Part shown: positions 12,772 to 18,919 of the stretch, one piece after another
Layout of the letters: each line of letters begins with the position of its first letter
How positions within the stretch are numbered: position 1 is the stretch's first letter
Source: a virus
Virus record (IMG/VR): IMGVR_UViG_3300042894_005510
Coordinates: 1 to 20,596 of that record
Length of the DNA stretch: 20,596 bases
Reading direction: 5' to 3' (one strand)
The notes under the pieces: generated by a model
Database searches by the model: none
Told to the model about the DNA's origin: nothing
The model's input: only the letters and a program-made list of their open reading frames with translations
Translations under genes and position numbers: made by a program

Positions 12772-13170
12772 CTAATCTTCCCGGTTGGTATTACGGCGCA
12801 CACTGCCCTCGTATGGGGTAAGCTGGCACTGTTCGATGGGCAGTTCTTCCCAATCCTCATACTCATACCCCCGCCTGCCAGCCATCCACCGGTAGATCAG
12901 CTCTAGATACCTCACTGATGGCTCGTGTTCCCACTTGCGCTTGCTGGGGTCGAACAGCTTGCCCAACAGTTGACCAATCCGTTCTGCGTCGCTGAGATGA
13001 GCCTTGGGCTTGAACAGATCTACCTGATCGCTGCCATTCTCACTGTCATACCAATAGCCGTCCTGCAAGCGGTCCTGTGCCACTTGTGCAAGGATCATTG
13101 CTTTTTCCATAGGAGTAGAAAACACAAAAACTCGATCACCATGCTTCTCAAGGAATCGGAGGATCTTCAT
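12772..13170 (-). CDS. small conserved phage protein, unknown (132 aa)
   Basis: A 132-residue protein starting MKILRFLEKHGDRVFVFSTP, with a helix EKAMILAQVAQDRLQDGYWY at 22-41 and YLELIYRWMAGRRGYEYEDWEE near 88-109. The N-terminal plan, MKIL-x-x-x-KHGD then a helix ending in D-x-W/Y-Y-D, is familiar to me from unnamed proteins of large phages. The start ATG 13168-13170 has AGGA about eight bases upstream. It is the first gene of a two-gene transcript facing away from the plus-strand ADP-ribosyltransferase candidate. Confidence 0.75.
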   Translation of the reverse strand: MKILRFLEKHGDRVFVFSTPMEKAMILAQVAQDRLQDGYWYDSENGSDQVDLFKPKAHLSDAERIGQLLGKLFDPSKRKWEHEPSVRYLELIYRWMAGRRGYEYEDWEELPIEQCQLTPYEGSVRRNTNRED

Positions 13171-13197
13171 TTGGGCTGTCCTTGCTTGGTCCTGTGC

Positions 13198-13225
13198 ATT
13201 GTAGCAGAACTCTAGTCAGTGTCAA
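13198..13225 (-). promoter_or_regulatory. sigma70-type promoter in the divergent region
   Basis: TTGACA (13220-13225), 16-bp spacer ending TGC, TACAAT (13198-13203), preceded by AAAAAATGG. It lies only 23 bases from the plus-strand ATG at 13249. Confidence 0.84.
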
Positions 13226-13248
13226 CCATTTTTTCGCGTAAATATCCC

Positions 13249-14076
13249 ATGCGTATAACAGATCTCAATCCCCGGATCCTACGGGAAAGTTTCTCCAACA
13301 TCAGCGTCGAGCAGTTGGGCATCAAAAATCTAGTGGACCAAGCTGATAGCAGTTTGACCGGAGAGGCTGCTGATGCCCTAGAAGGATTTGTAGGTGTGCC
13401 ACCGGATGCCCAAAACAAGGGCATGTGGGGCGGAATCATGAAAAGTGCTCAACTGGAAGATGCATACAGCCCACAGCCAAGTGAGCGGGGCCAACGGATC
13501 CGAGCCAGCCTGGAGCAGAGTTTTAGGCCAGTGCAAGCGGCCTTGCGGCGGAAGTTTGGCGACACCATACGTCTCTATCGAGCTCAAACCTCTGTGGGTG
13601 ACAAAGGTGGTCCCCGGCACACACTCAGCTGGACAAGTGACCCCCGCGTTGCAGCTTGGTTTGCGGGAGTAGATCCCAGGCTCATGAAGGTCAAGCCCAT
13701 AACTGACCAGGCTATTCAACAAGCAGTGCAAGAGTACAACCAAAAGGGCAAAGTCACTTGGAGAGGGAAACGCTACGTGCGCACCGATGAGCCCACTAAT
13801 GACCCTGACCTAGACCCCTATTACTACCACATCTTTGATCAAGATGGTGACATGATAACTGATGGCGACGATTTAGAGGAGCAGTTCCGGGAAGACCAAA
13901 CTTGGATCACCGAGCTGTTGCAAAAGAGAGACCGCAAGCTTGAGAAAGTCCTGCAAGCTGACATACCTGTCGATAGCATCATCTGGATAACCGATCGTGC
14001 AGGCCAAAGCGAGTTCATCCTGCACAACCAGCCCGGGCGCCCGGGATTTGTCACCAGCCTGGGCCAGCTGGGCTAG
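13249..14076 (+). CDS. candidate ADP-ribosyltransferase (R-S-E class, QxE)
   Basis: A 275-residue protein, the only complete plus-strand gene in the window. The C-terminal two thirds carry the R-S-E pattern of arginine-type mono-ADP-ribosyltransferases such as T4 Alt/ModA/ModB: TIRLYRAQ with R111 at 106-113, HTLSWTSDPRVAAWFAG at 124-140 with S127 and S130 in place of the STS motif, and VDSIIWITDR ... GQSEFILH at 241-259, giving Q253-x-E255 of the catalytic loop. A long insertion at about 150-235 (with a D-rich PDLDPYYYHIFDQDGD stretch) separates the second and third motifs. The first 90 residues are helical and unlike the motif region. The start ATG 13249 lacks a clear binding site; GTG 13219 would be ten codons longer but lies in the divergent promoter. 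Such enzymes modify host polymerase or ribosomal proteins, or attach NAD-capped RNA; the target here is unknown. Confidence 0.72.
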   Translation: MRITDLNPRILRESFSNISVEQLGIKNLVDQADSSLTGEAADALEGFVGVPPDAQNKGMWGGIMKSAQLEDAYSPQPSERGQRIRASLEQSFRPVQAALRRKFGDTIRLYRAQTSVGDKGGPRHTLSWTSDPRVAAWFAGVDPRLMKVKPITDQAIQQAVQEYNQKGKVTWRGKRYVRTDEPTNDPDLDPYYYHIFDQDGDMITDGDDLEEQFREDQTWITELLQKRDRKLEKVLQADIPVDSIIWITDRAGQSEFILHNQPGRPGFVTSLGQLG

Positions 14077-14080
14077 CCCA

Positions 14081-14518
14081 TTACTGCTTTTTGGCAGGTT
14101 CCATGCTCCGGCGGATCTCAGCCGTTTCCTTTTGCATCCAGGTTGTCACCAGCTCTAGTCCAGGATCCACAACTTGGTTGAACTTGGGATGATTGAGCAC
14201 TCGCTCGCCCATCTCACTGCCAGCAATCAACAGCACTGTCTGTCGGCTGGGCACAAGACTAGCCAGCGAGCCTGTGAAAACCATCAGTCCACAAAAGCAC
14301 CAAAACCAACGCCAGGCAGTTTTGCGTGTATCACGAACGCCTGCCAGTGCGTCGCCTTGGAGGCGTACGTAGGCGCTGTTGGTTTCATCGTGATGCACAA
14401 GCCAAACTATCAAGCTTACTACGCCAAGTATGCCAAATACAACAGTAACAAAAGTGAGAAAGTTACCCAGCGTGCCGGTGACACCACTAAGATAGATGAG
14501 AATGGAGAGGTTGTTCAT
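14081..14518 (-). CDS. phage membrane protein with IAGSEMGE motif
   Basis: A 145-residue protein with two or three membrane segments (about 7-40, NFLTFVTVVFGILGVVSLIV, and about 70-90, WFWCFCGLMVFTGSLASLV), then SRQTVLLIAGSEMGERVL at about 92-109 and an amphipathic tail (LVTTWMQKETAEIRRSMEPA). The series P-S-x-x-T-x-x-x-I-A-G-S-E-x-G-E after a membrane hairpin is shared by many unnamed small membrane proteins of T4-like and jumbo phages, as I recall. The start ATG 14516-14518 has AGGGA eight bases upstream, below the promoter at 14556-14584. It converges on the plus-strand gene with four bases between stops and no visible terminator. Function unknown. Confidence 0.8.
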   Translation of the reverse strand: MNNLSILIYLSGVTGTLGNFLTFVTVVFGILGVVSLIVWLVHHDETNSAYVRLQGDALAGVRDTRKTAWRWFWCFCGLMVFTGSLASLVPSRQTVLLIAGSEMGERVLNHPKFNQVVDPGLELVTTWMQKETAEIRRSMEPAKKQ

Positions 14519-14555
14519 TTTATGGTCCCTAGTTCACTATCAAATGGTTAACTGA

Positions 14556-14584
14556 CTTATAGCATGGGGCTATAGGTATGTCAA
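14556..14584 (-). promoter_or_regulatory. sigma70-type promoter; -35 holds the Thg1 stop codon
   Basis: TTGACA (14579-14584), 17-bp spacer ending TGC, TATAAG (14556-14561). The one class member with a 17-bp spacer. The TGA in the -35 is the stop of 14581-15393. Confidence 0.75.
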
Positions 14585-15393
14585 CTTGTTTTCAGCTCAA
14601 CAGTTGCATTGTGGAAAAGTACATCTGCAAGATTGCTGATGCTGTTTACGGGTGGAAGGTCAAAATCTTGGATCTCGGTTCTGGTGACAAGCTCTGTTGC
14701 ACAGGGCCTGTGTTTTTCAGGAATCATGCCAAGCTCAAGATCGGTTAGTGTTCTCTGCACGTTGGCACGACGGACCCATGTGCCCTGTTTGAAAAATGCA
14801 GGGTATTGTGCCCAGTTCACACCACGGGCATATAGCATTTCGTGTTTGTCACGTCCGTTTTTGTTTTGCAATTCCTGGTGGCTGTAGTAGTGATGGGCAG
14901 CCATGCTTATGCTGTTTTTGGCAGCATCTTGCGCCCGCCACAGCAGCATGTTGGCAGCTTCGGTTTCTGTAGGCATGCTGATGACCCGGCAGTCAAAATG
15001 CGGCAGTTTCAGCACCAGTTCCATCCAATTGGTGAAATAGTTCATCACGTTCTCTATGAAACTGGCAGTGGCCAGGCCAGCCAACACGCTAGTCATCTTC
15101 ATTACCTTGCCGTCAAACCACGCGACGCCATTGGGACCGGGGATCCACACCAAGGAGATTTCATCACTTTGAACATAACCCACAGTGGCATGGGTTTCCT
15201 TCACCAGTGTCTTGGTGGTTTCAATCATGCATCGGCTCATGTGGATGTCGTATGGCCTTTCCATGTCCCGAGTAAACTTACTGAAACCTCTTCCGTCGAT
15301 TCTTGCATAGAGAGGAAGTTGAGGAAGGAACCGCCTACTGGTTTCCTGAGCCTCATAATCCTTCATCCTGTCGCCAAGACTGTCCTTGCTCAT
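14581..15393 (-). CDS. Thg1-like tRNA 5'-end guanylyltransferase/polymerase
   Basis: A 270-residue Thg1/TLP family protein, enzymes that add nucleotides in the 3'-to-5' direction to tRNA 5' ends. Visible: YARIDGRGFSKFT at 29-41 with metal-ligand D33; VGYVQSDEISLVW at 71-83 with D77 and E78; HFDCRVISMPTETEAANML at 132-150; WRAQDAAKNSISMAAHHYYS at 152-171; YARGVNW at 188-194, usual in the family. Length is normal. The start ATG 15391-15393 (MSKDSLGD) has GAGAG just upstream inside the end of the preceding gene; a longer in-frame start overlaps that gene and is not used. Phage members often act as repair enzymes on truncated tRNAs (as bacterial TLPs do) rather than on tRNA-His; which applies here is unknown. 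It follows 15401-15988 in one transcript. Confidence 0.93.
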   Translation of the reverse strand: MSKDSLGDRMKDYEAQETSRRFLPQLPLYARIDGRGFSKFTRDMERPYDIHMSRCMIETTKTLVKETHATVGYVQSDEISLVWIPGPNGVAWFDGKVMKMTSVLAGLATASFIENVMNYFTNWMELVLKLPHFDCRVISMPTETEAANMLLWRAQDAAKNSISMAAHHYYSHQELQNKNGRDKHEMLYARGVNWAQYPAFFKQGTWVRRANVQRTLTDLELGMIPEKHRPCATELVTRTEIQDFDLPPVNSISNLADVLFHNATVELKTS

Positions 15394-15400
15394 GTGACTC

Positions 15401-15988
15401 TCAAACTGGAGTGATGACAGTGGTGCGCACAGTTTCTGTCTGCACATCTGCCCAAATGTATGTGTCGTTCAAGCGATCTTGGTGCAGTTTGGCTGACTTG
15501 CGGTAGTCGCGCTCAACTGCTGCCAGCCTCTTGAGGCGATTGTCTACATATTCCAGCCACTCTTGATTTGGCGCATCAGCTTGCGTCCACCGGGAGAAGT
15601 CTGGGATGCCGACAGGAGGGTCCCAAAAGAAAGGTGGGGCGTTGGGTGGCACAAGCCCTTGGCTCAGCTTTTCTGACACAGTGCGCCAATATTCTTGATC
15701 TAGCCTGATCTCATCAAGATACTTGAGAATATTTTCAAGATCTTTTTTGGTCTGCAACGTCACAAGCTCAATCAAATCTTGGCATTGCTTTGGTGTGAGC
15801 GCAGTTGCATCGAAATCAAGGGCAGGTGCTTGATTGTACCAATGAACCCAAAAAGCCAAAGTGGGATCAAAAGTATTTTTCTCCACAATGGAGCGCACGG
15901 CATCGCCGTACATTTTCACAAACTGTTTGCCCGTTTGGCCCAAGAGTGCTCGACGATTTTGTGTGGACTTTTTCACAATGGTGATCAT
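15401..15988 (-). CDS. phage protein, unknown (195 aa)
   Basis: A 195-residue, mainly helical protein beginning MITIVKKSTQNRRALLGQTG, with a Pro/Phe-rich segment GLVPPNAPPFFWDPPVGIPD at 109-128 and a charged C-terminal helix (DNRLKRLAAVERDYRKSAKL). I do not recognise it. The start ATG 15986-15988 has AAAGGA about nine bases upstream and lies below the promoter at 16010-16037. It precedes the Thg1-like gene by seven bases, so a partner role in tRNA repair is possible by position alone. Confidence 0.7.
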   Translation of the reverse strand: MITIVKKSTQNRRALLGQTGKQFVKMYGDAVRSIVEKNTFDPTLAFWVHWYNQAPALDFDATALTPKQCQDLIELVTLQTKKDLENILKYLDEIRLDQEYWRTVSEKLSQGLVPPNAPPFFWDPPVGIPDFSRWTQADAPNQEWLEYVDNRLKRLAAVERDYRKSAKLHQDRLNDTYIWADVQTETVRTTVITPV

Positions 15989-16009
15989 CAGCGTGTTCCT
16001 TTCCCCAGC

Positions 16010-16037
16010 ACAATAGCAGTATTGATTGGATTGTCAA
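16010..16037 (-). promoter_or_regulatory. sigma70-type promoter; -35 holds the HD hydrolase stop
   Basis: TTGACA (16032-16037), 16-bp spacer ending TGC, TATTGT (16010-16015). The TGA in the -35 is the stop of 16034-16486. Drives 15401-15988 and the Thg1-like gene. Confidence 0.78.
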
Positions 16038-16486
16038 TCAGCTAGCTTGAGTCGCTCGCAAATCTCCAGGTAAAACTCATGGTAGCGAGCCATGCGACGA
16101 ATGTCCTTTTCTGTGACACCTTTCAAGCGCCGGATATCCGAGTTGTGACGCAGGTCGCACTTTTTCACACGCATGGCATCGGGGTTGGCGAAAACTCGAG
16201 CCTTGTATTCGTCGAGTGTTTCACCCGGCACTTTGGTGAGTGCCCTCACGCCCGCAATCACACGCTCGGTGCAGCCAATATCTCTGAGATCAGCGTAGGT
16301 GGCATCAGTATCTTCCACGACGTCGTGCAAGATCGCAATACCTTGTAGCTCTTCGTCTTCGCTGCGGAGATAATGGAGAACTTTTAGACAGTGGAGAATG
16401 TAGGGAGCACCGCCCTTGTCAAACTGACCAGCATGCACGTTAGTTGCAAACACCAAACACTTGCCTAGCAGCTCACCCTTGTTCAT
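16034..16486 (-). CDS. SpoT/MESH1-like HD hydrolase
   Basis: A 150-residue stand-alone HD domain of the RelA/SpoT hydrolase type. Motifs: HAGQFDKGGAPYILHCLKV at 18-36 with H32; ILHDVVEDT at 52-60 with H54-D55 and E58-D59; VKKCDLRHNSD at 107-117 with D111 and N115. These are the metal and substrate residues of small alarmone hydrolases (MESH1), which remove the 3' pyrophosphate of (p)ppGpp. No synthetase domain is attached. The start ATG at 16484-16486 has AAGGA about nine bases upstream; an ATG 27 bases earlier falls in the promoter -10. A role in blocking the host stringent response, or a different nucleotide substrate, is inferred. Confidence 0.85.
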   Translation of the reverse strand: MNKGELLGKCLVFATNVHAGQFDKGGAPYILHCLKVLHYLRSEDEELQGIAILHDVVEDTDATYADLRDIGCTERVIAGVRALTKVPGETLDEYKARVFANPDAMRVKKCDLRHNSDIRRLKGVTEKDIRRMARYHEFYLEICERLKLAD

Positions 16487-16511
16487 ATTGATATTCCTTG
16501 CTTTATGACCC

Positions 16512-16539
16512 ATATTAACACAGCTAGCAGCTTAGTCAA
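16512..16539 (-). promoter_or_regulatory. sigma70-type promoter for the HD hydrolase
   Basis: TTGACT (16534-16539), 16-bp spacer ending TGT, TAATAT (16512-16517). It directly follows the terminator of the SPFH operon. Confidence 0.7.
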
Positions 16540-16542
16540 CCT

Positions 16543-16572
16543 AAAAAAGCGGGGGCATGCCCCCGCTTTTTT
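16543..16572. terminator. 30-bp perfect palindromic terminator
   Basis: AAAAAAGCGGGGG, CATG, CCCCCGCTTTTTT: a 7-bp G/C stem with a four-base loop, flanked by A6 and T6, symmetric on both strands. It ends the SPFH operon 11 bases past its stop and would also stop any plus-strand transcript. It is the only classical intrinsic terminator that I see in the window. Confidence 0.96.
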
Positions 16573-16583
16573 CACAAACTCAG

Positions 16584-17504
16584 TTACTTCACCTGCACAA
16601 AGGGCAGCGCGCCACCTGGCACCATTGTGTTGGGTAGTTGCCCATTCCACTTCTCTGCGGCAGTAAGTGCCACAAGATCAGCATTTGCTCGCAGTGCATC
16701 GCCACGTGCTCGGATAGCTCCGGCCTCGGCATCGCCACGCAGTCGGATAGCCTCTGCCTCGGCTTCTGCTCGTGCTTTGACAGCATCAGCTTGTGCCCGG
16801 GCTTGAGTTACCACAATCTCACCCTGCACCTTCTCACGCTGAGCGTTCTGTCGCAGTCGTTCCACTTCCACCTCCGCAAGCATTCGCTGTTCAATGCTCT
16901 TCTCGTAGGCGTCGCTAAAGTCTACGTCTTCCACAGCTACGTTTTCGATAACGAAAGGACCTTGTGTGCTGGCTAGGATAGCTGCCTTGATGTCACTGCC
17001 CAGTCGCGTGCGTTCTTGAATCGAGGTCACTGCATTGTATCGACCCATGACATTCTTGAGTTCGTCACGCACTCGAGGAATGATAACACGATCCTGCACG
17101 CCTCGAAGGCCCGTGTATTGCGTGTAGACTTCGTCTACATTGCTCTCAGCCACTCGCCAGTTAACAGAGATAGTGATGTTGGCTGGCTGTTGGTCCTTGC
17201 TGTAGACAGCTTCCTTGTCCAGACGCAGCAGGATGGTTTCTGTGCTCATTGTAACCACATTGTCGATGAATGGCACCTTGAAGCCCAGGCCTGGCTGCAC
17301 AACACCAACCAGCTTGCCGTTGCGCAGTAGCACGCCGCGCTGGCGTTCGTCGATTGTGTACCAGCTGCCTAGGAGCACAGTGAGTGCAAACAGGGCAGCC
17401 AATGCACCACCCGCCATGGTGGCGATGAATCGAAAATTCACTCGGGGAGTCTCCTGTAGCGGATTGATTCGGGGATTGGAGTTACCGGGAGGTTGATTCC
17501 ACAT
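16584..17504 (-). CDS. SPFH/prohibitin-like membrane protein
   Basis: A 306-residue SPFH (stomatin/prohibitin/HflK/C) protein: polar N-terminus, a membrane segment at about 25-48 (FIATMAGGALAALFALTVLL), YTIDERQRGVLLRNGKLVG at about 50-68 and VVQPGLGFKVPFIDNVV at 69-85, the core beta domain (ITISVNWRV), then ERTRLGSDIKAAI and a long Ala/Glu/Arg coiled coil at about 205-285 with near-repeats (AEAEAIRLRGDAEAGAIRARG). The order and length are those of prohibitins. In the cell these proteins form large rings in membranes and regulate proteases such as FtsH; a phage copy might act on that system or on membrane defence. The ATG 17502-17504 follows the small membrane gene by one base, with GGAT about nine bases upstream. 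Ends at the terminator. Confidence 0.93.
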   Translation of the reverse strand: MWNQPPGNSNPRINPLQETPRVNFRFIATMAGGALAALFALTVLLGSWYTIDERQRGVLLRNGKLVGVVQPGLGFKVPFIDNVVTMSTETILLRLDKEAVYSKDQQPANITISVNWRVAESNVDEVYTQYTGLRGVQDRVIIPRVRDELKNVMGRYNAVTSIQERTRLGSDIKAAILASTQGPFVIENVAVEDVDFSDAYEKSIEQRMLAEVEVERLRQNAQREKVQGEIVVTQARAQADAVKARAEAEAEAIRLRGDAEAGAIRARGDALRANADLVALTAAEKWNGQLPNTMVPGGALPFVQVK

Positions 17505-17505
17505 T

Positions 17506-17634
17506 TTAGAGGGGATCCTTGCGGTCAGGAGGGGTTCGGTTGCGATCGTAGAAACTTTCGATCAGCTTGCTGGCACCATAGGCACATACGCCAATGAGCA
17601 CCAGAGCACCGATGAGTTCAATCAGCAATAGCAT
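17506..17634 (-). CDS. 42-residue single-pass membrane protein
   Basis: An ATG at 17632-17634 with AAAGGAAA eight bases upstream opens 42 codons: MLLLIELIGALVLIGVCAYG, then a polar tail with SFYDRNRTPPDRKDPL. Residues 2-20 form a membrane helix, with a positively charged cytoplasmic or periplasmic tail. Stop TAA lies one base before the SPFH start, so the two are tightly coupled. It is probably a partner or regulator of the SPFH protein in the membrane; this is inference from position. Confidence 0.75.
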   Translation of the reverse strand: MLLLIELIGALVLIGVCAYGASKLIESFYDRNRTPPDRKDPL

Positions 17635-17651
17635 AAGTGTTTCCTTTTGTT

Positions 17652-18134
17652 TCAGGGATAGAGTTTGAGATGACCCAAAATGTCTGCAACTTCAGGTCTG
17701 TTGCGATCCACAAGGCACCAAATGCAAGTGGTCTCTTGGCGAGTCATCAGCACACGCCCATCATCCATGGTTTTGATGACTGCTGCCTTGCCATTAGCTG
17801 CAACAAGATCAGCTACCTCTTGATTTTCCACAAAAAATGGGTAGCTGGGGTCAACAACCGACCCCTTGACAGTGAGGTGGTATTCCCAACCATAAGTGCA
17901 TCTCAGACCATGAAGCTGGTCCATTGTGGCACCCAGTACAATTGTGGTGTTGAAGTAGTAGGCACCTTGTGCGACTCCTTCAGCAACATACTGCTGAACA
18001 AGCGGATGATCTGCAAATAGGCTCATCATCTGCACACCAGCATGATGTACTTGTGCAGCCAGCTTTCCTGGGTTCATGCTGGGCAGATCAGTTCGGGCCA
18101 GCACGTAGACAGCTAGATCAGGCGTGGCTTCCAT
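17652..18134 (-). CDS. Pth2-like peptidyl-tRNA hydrolase
   Basis: A 160-residue protein of the Pth2 type, enzymes that cleave peptidyl-tRNA to free the tRNA. Visible: LAVYVLARTDLPSMNPGKLA at 7-26, in which RTDL and the K in GKLAAQVHHAGV are the family signature; EYHLTVKG, VADLVAANGKAAV at about 106-118; and the terminal GHLKLYP, typical of Pth2. The family's usual T-x-x-x-P-G-S-x-T segment is here replaced by TRQETTCIWCLVDRNRPE, so activity should be viewed as likely, not certain. The start ATG 18132-18134 has AAGGAG eight bases upstream and lies below the promoter at 18159-18186. First gene of the Pth2, small membrane protein, SPFH operon. Confidence 0.86.
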   Translation of the reverse strand: MEATPDLAVYVLARTDLPSMNPGKLAAQVHHAGVQMMSLFADHPLVQQYVAEGVAQGAYYFNTTIVLGATMDQLHGLRCTYGWEYHLTVKGSVVDPSYPFFVENQEVADLVAANGKAAVIKTMDDGRVLMTRQETTCIWCLVDRNRPEVADILGHLKLYP

Positions 18135-18158
18135 TTGTTGTTCTCCTTGTGTAGCGTC

Positions 18159-18186
18159 AATATACAGCACAGACAGACTGTGTCAA
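18159..18186 (-). promoter_or_regulatory. sigma70-type promoter of the Pth2-SPFH operon
   Basis: TTGACA (18181-18186), 16-bp spacer, TATATT (18159-18164), preceded by TAAAAAGG. The spacer ends CTG instead of TGC. Confidence 0.78.
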
Positions 18187-18255
18187 CCTTTTTATCTCAG
18201 TCCATAGAGGGGGTGTTGGTATATTGTATCACACGCAACCGGCTCACAGATGCCG

Positions 18256-18555
18256 TCAACTCCATGTGAGCAAACATTGCAGATAAGTTTCTTGGTTGGG
18301 AAACTCCATGCGCCAGGTGCTGCGCCAGTCGCCGCCGAGCCAGCGCAACTCTGCGTCGTAGTGCGTCTTGAACCACTTTACCAAAACGGCATGTAGGGTG
18401 CCGTCATGGTTATAAGAAGTGCTACATGCAATGCTGATGACACAGTTGCGATACCATGTGGGTTTTTCCTCCCAATCGAATGGCAACTCTACTACAACCT
18501 TATCATGTTCTGTCAACACCAAGTTGTTCCTGTAATAGGGCTTAATCCTTGCCAT
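18256..18555 (-). CDS. small phage protein, divergent GDW...LTWS family member
   Basis: A 99-residue protein. Its C-terminal part, LRWLGGDWRSTWRMEFPNQE at 70-89, then TYLQCLLTWS at 90-99, shares GDW, an aromatic-basic strand and the terminal LTW-C/S with 5509-5820 and 6109-6333. The N-terminal region (DKVVVELPFDWEEKPTWYRN, CVISIACSTSYNHDGTLHAV) is strand-rich. The ATG 18553-18555 overlaps the preceding gene by 14 bases and has a poorly placed binding site; a TTG or GTG about 11-12 codons later, after AGGA, is an alternative start. Function unknown. Confidence 0.68.
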   Translation of the reverse strand: MARIKPYYRNNLVLTEHDKVVVELPFDWEEKPTWYRNCVISIACSTSYNHDGTLHAVLVKWFKTHYDAELRWLGGDWRSTWRMEFPNQETYLQCLLTWS

Positions 18556-18808
18556 ACTCCAACACATAGCGGACGGCATCATCCACTGACATCTCTTCTC
18601 CGCTCCAGTCGTTGATGATAGGGCCCTGATGCACTCGTAGGAGTTCGCACAGGAGTTGTTTTTGTTCGGGAGTGTCCTGTTGGTGCATGGCGCTGGCGCT
18701 GGCACCTAACTCCATGTACTGTTCGATCAAACCTTGCGCCACAGGGTTATCAGCTACTTGATAGCCCTTGAGCGTGCCCCATTTCAAGAGAATATAGTTT
18801 TCGGTCAT
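18542..18808 (-). CDS. small conserved phage protein, unknown (88 aa)
   Basis: An 88-residue protein starting MTENYILLKWGTLKGYQV, with DNPVAQGLIEQYMELGASAS and QQDTPEQKQLLCELL, and ending DDAVRYVLEYGKD. The pattern I-L-L-K-W-G-T-L-K ... N-P-x-A ... LG-S-x-S-AM-x-Q-x-D-T-P-E-Q-K-x-x-x-C-E-L is one I recall from many large phages, with no known role. The start ATG 18806-18808 has GAGG six bases upstream. It is followed at once by the 99-residue gene, overlapping it. Confidence 0.8.
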   Translation of the reverse strand: MTENYILLKWGTLKGYQVADNPVAQGLIEQYMELGASASAMHQQDTPEQKQLLCELLRVHQGPIINDWSGEEMSVDDAVRYVLEYGKD

Positions 18809-18820
18809 CGTTACCTCACC

Positions 18821-18919
18821 TCAGTTGAACTTTGTTGCCTTACCGTTCTTTACCCGTCGGAGAAGATATGACGGAGAGAGGAACTTGCAGATTTTCCTAC
18901 CATGCAGGGGATACTCACT
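18821..18919 (-). pseudogene. 3' remnant of a second RNA ligase gene
   Basis: The frame ending at TGA 18821-18823 encodes SEYPLHGRKICKFLSPSYLL then RRVKNGKATKFN, which matches the last 32 residues of the RNA ligase at 19336-20547 (RDHPLHGRRMAKFISPAYLL, RRVKNGEATEYQ). It keeps motif V (K-F-L-S) but nothing upstream of it. Similarity begins abruptly at the stop codon of the 18915-19187 gene, so that gene replaced the rest of the ligase. There is no start codon or binding site for the fragment. The divergence from the intact copy is too great for a very recent duplication. Confidence 0.82.

Noticed and set aside
18196-18240. Extended -10 (TGATACAAT) upstream of the Pth2 promoter
   Set aside because: It has no matching -35 at 16-18 bp and the true class promoter lies just downstream.
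18482-18505. TTGACA inside 18256-18555
   Set aside because: At 16-17 bp the -10 would be TAGTAG-like, without TGC, and no gene starts below it.
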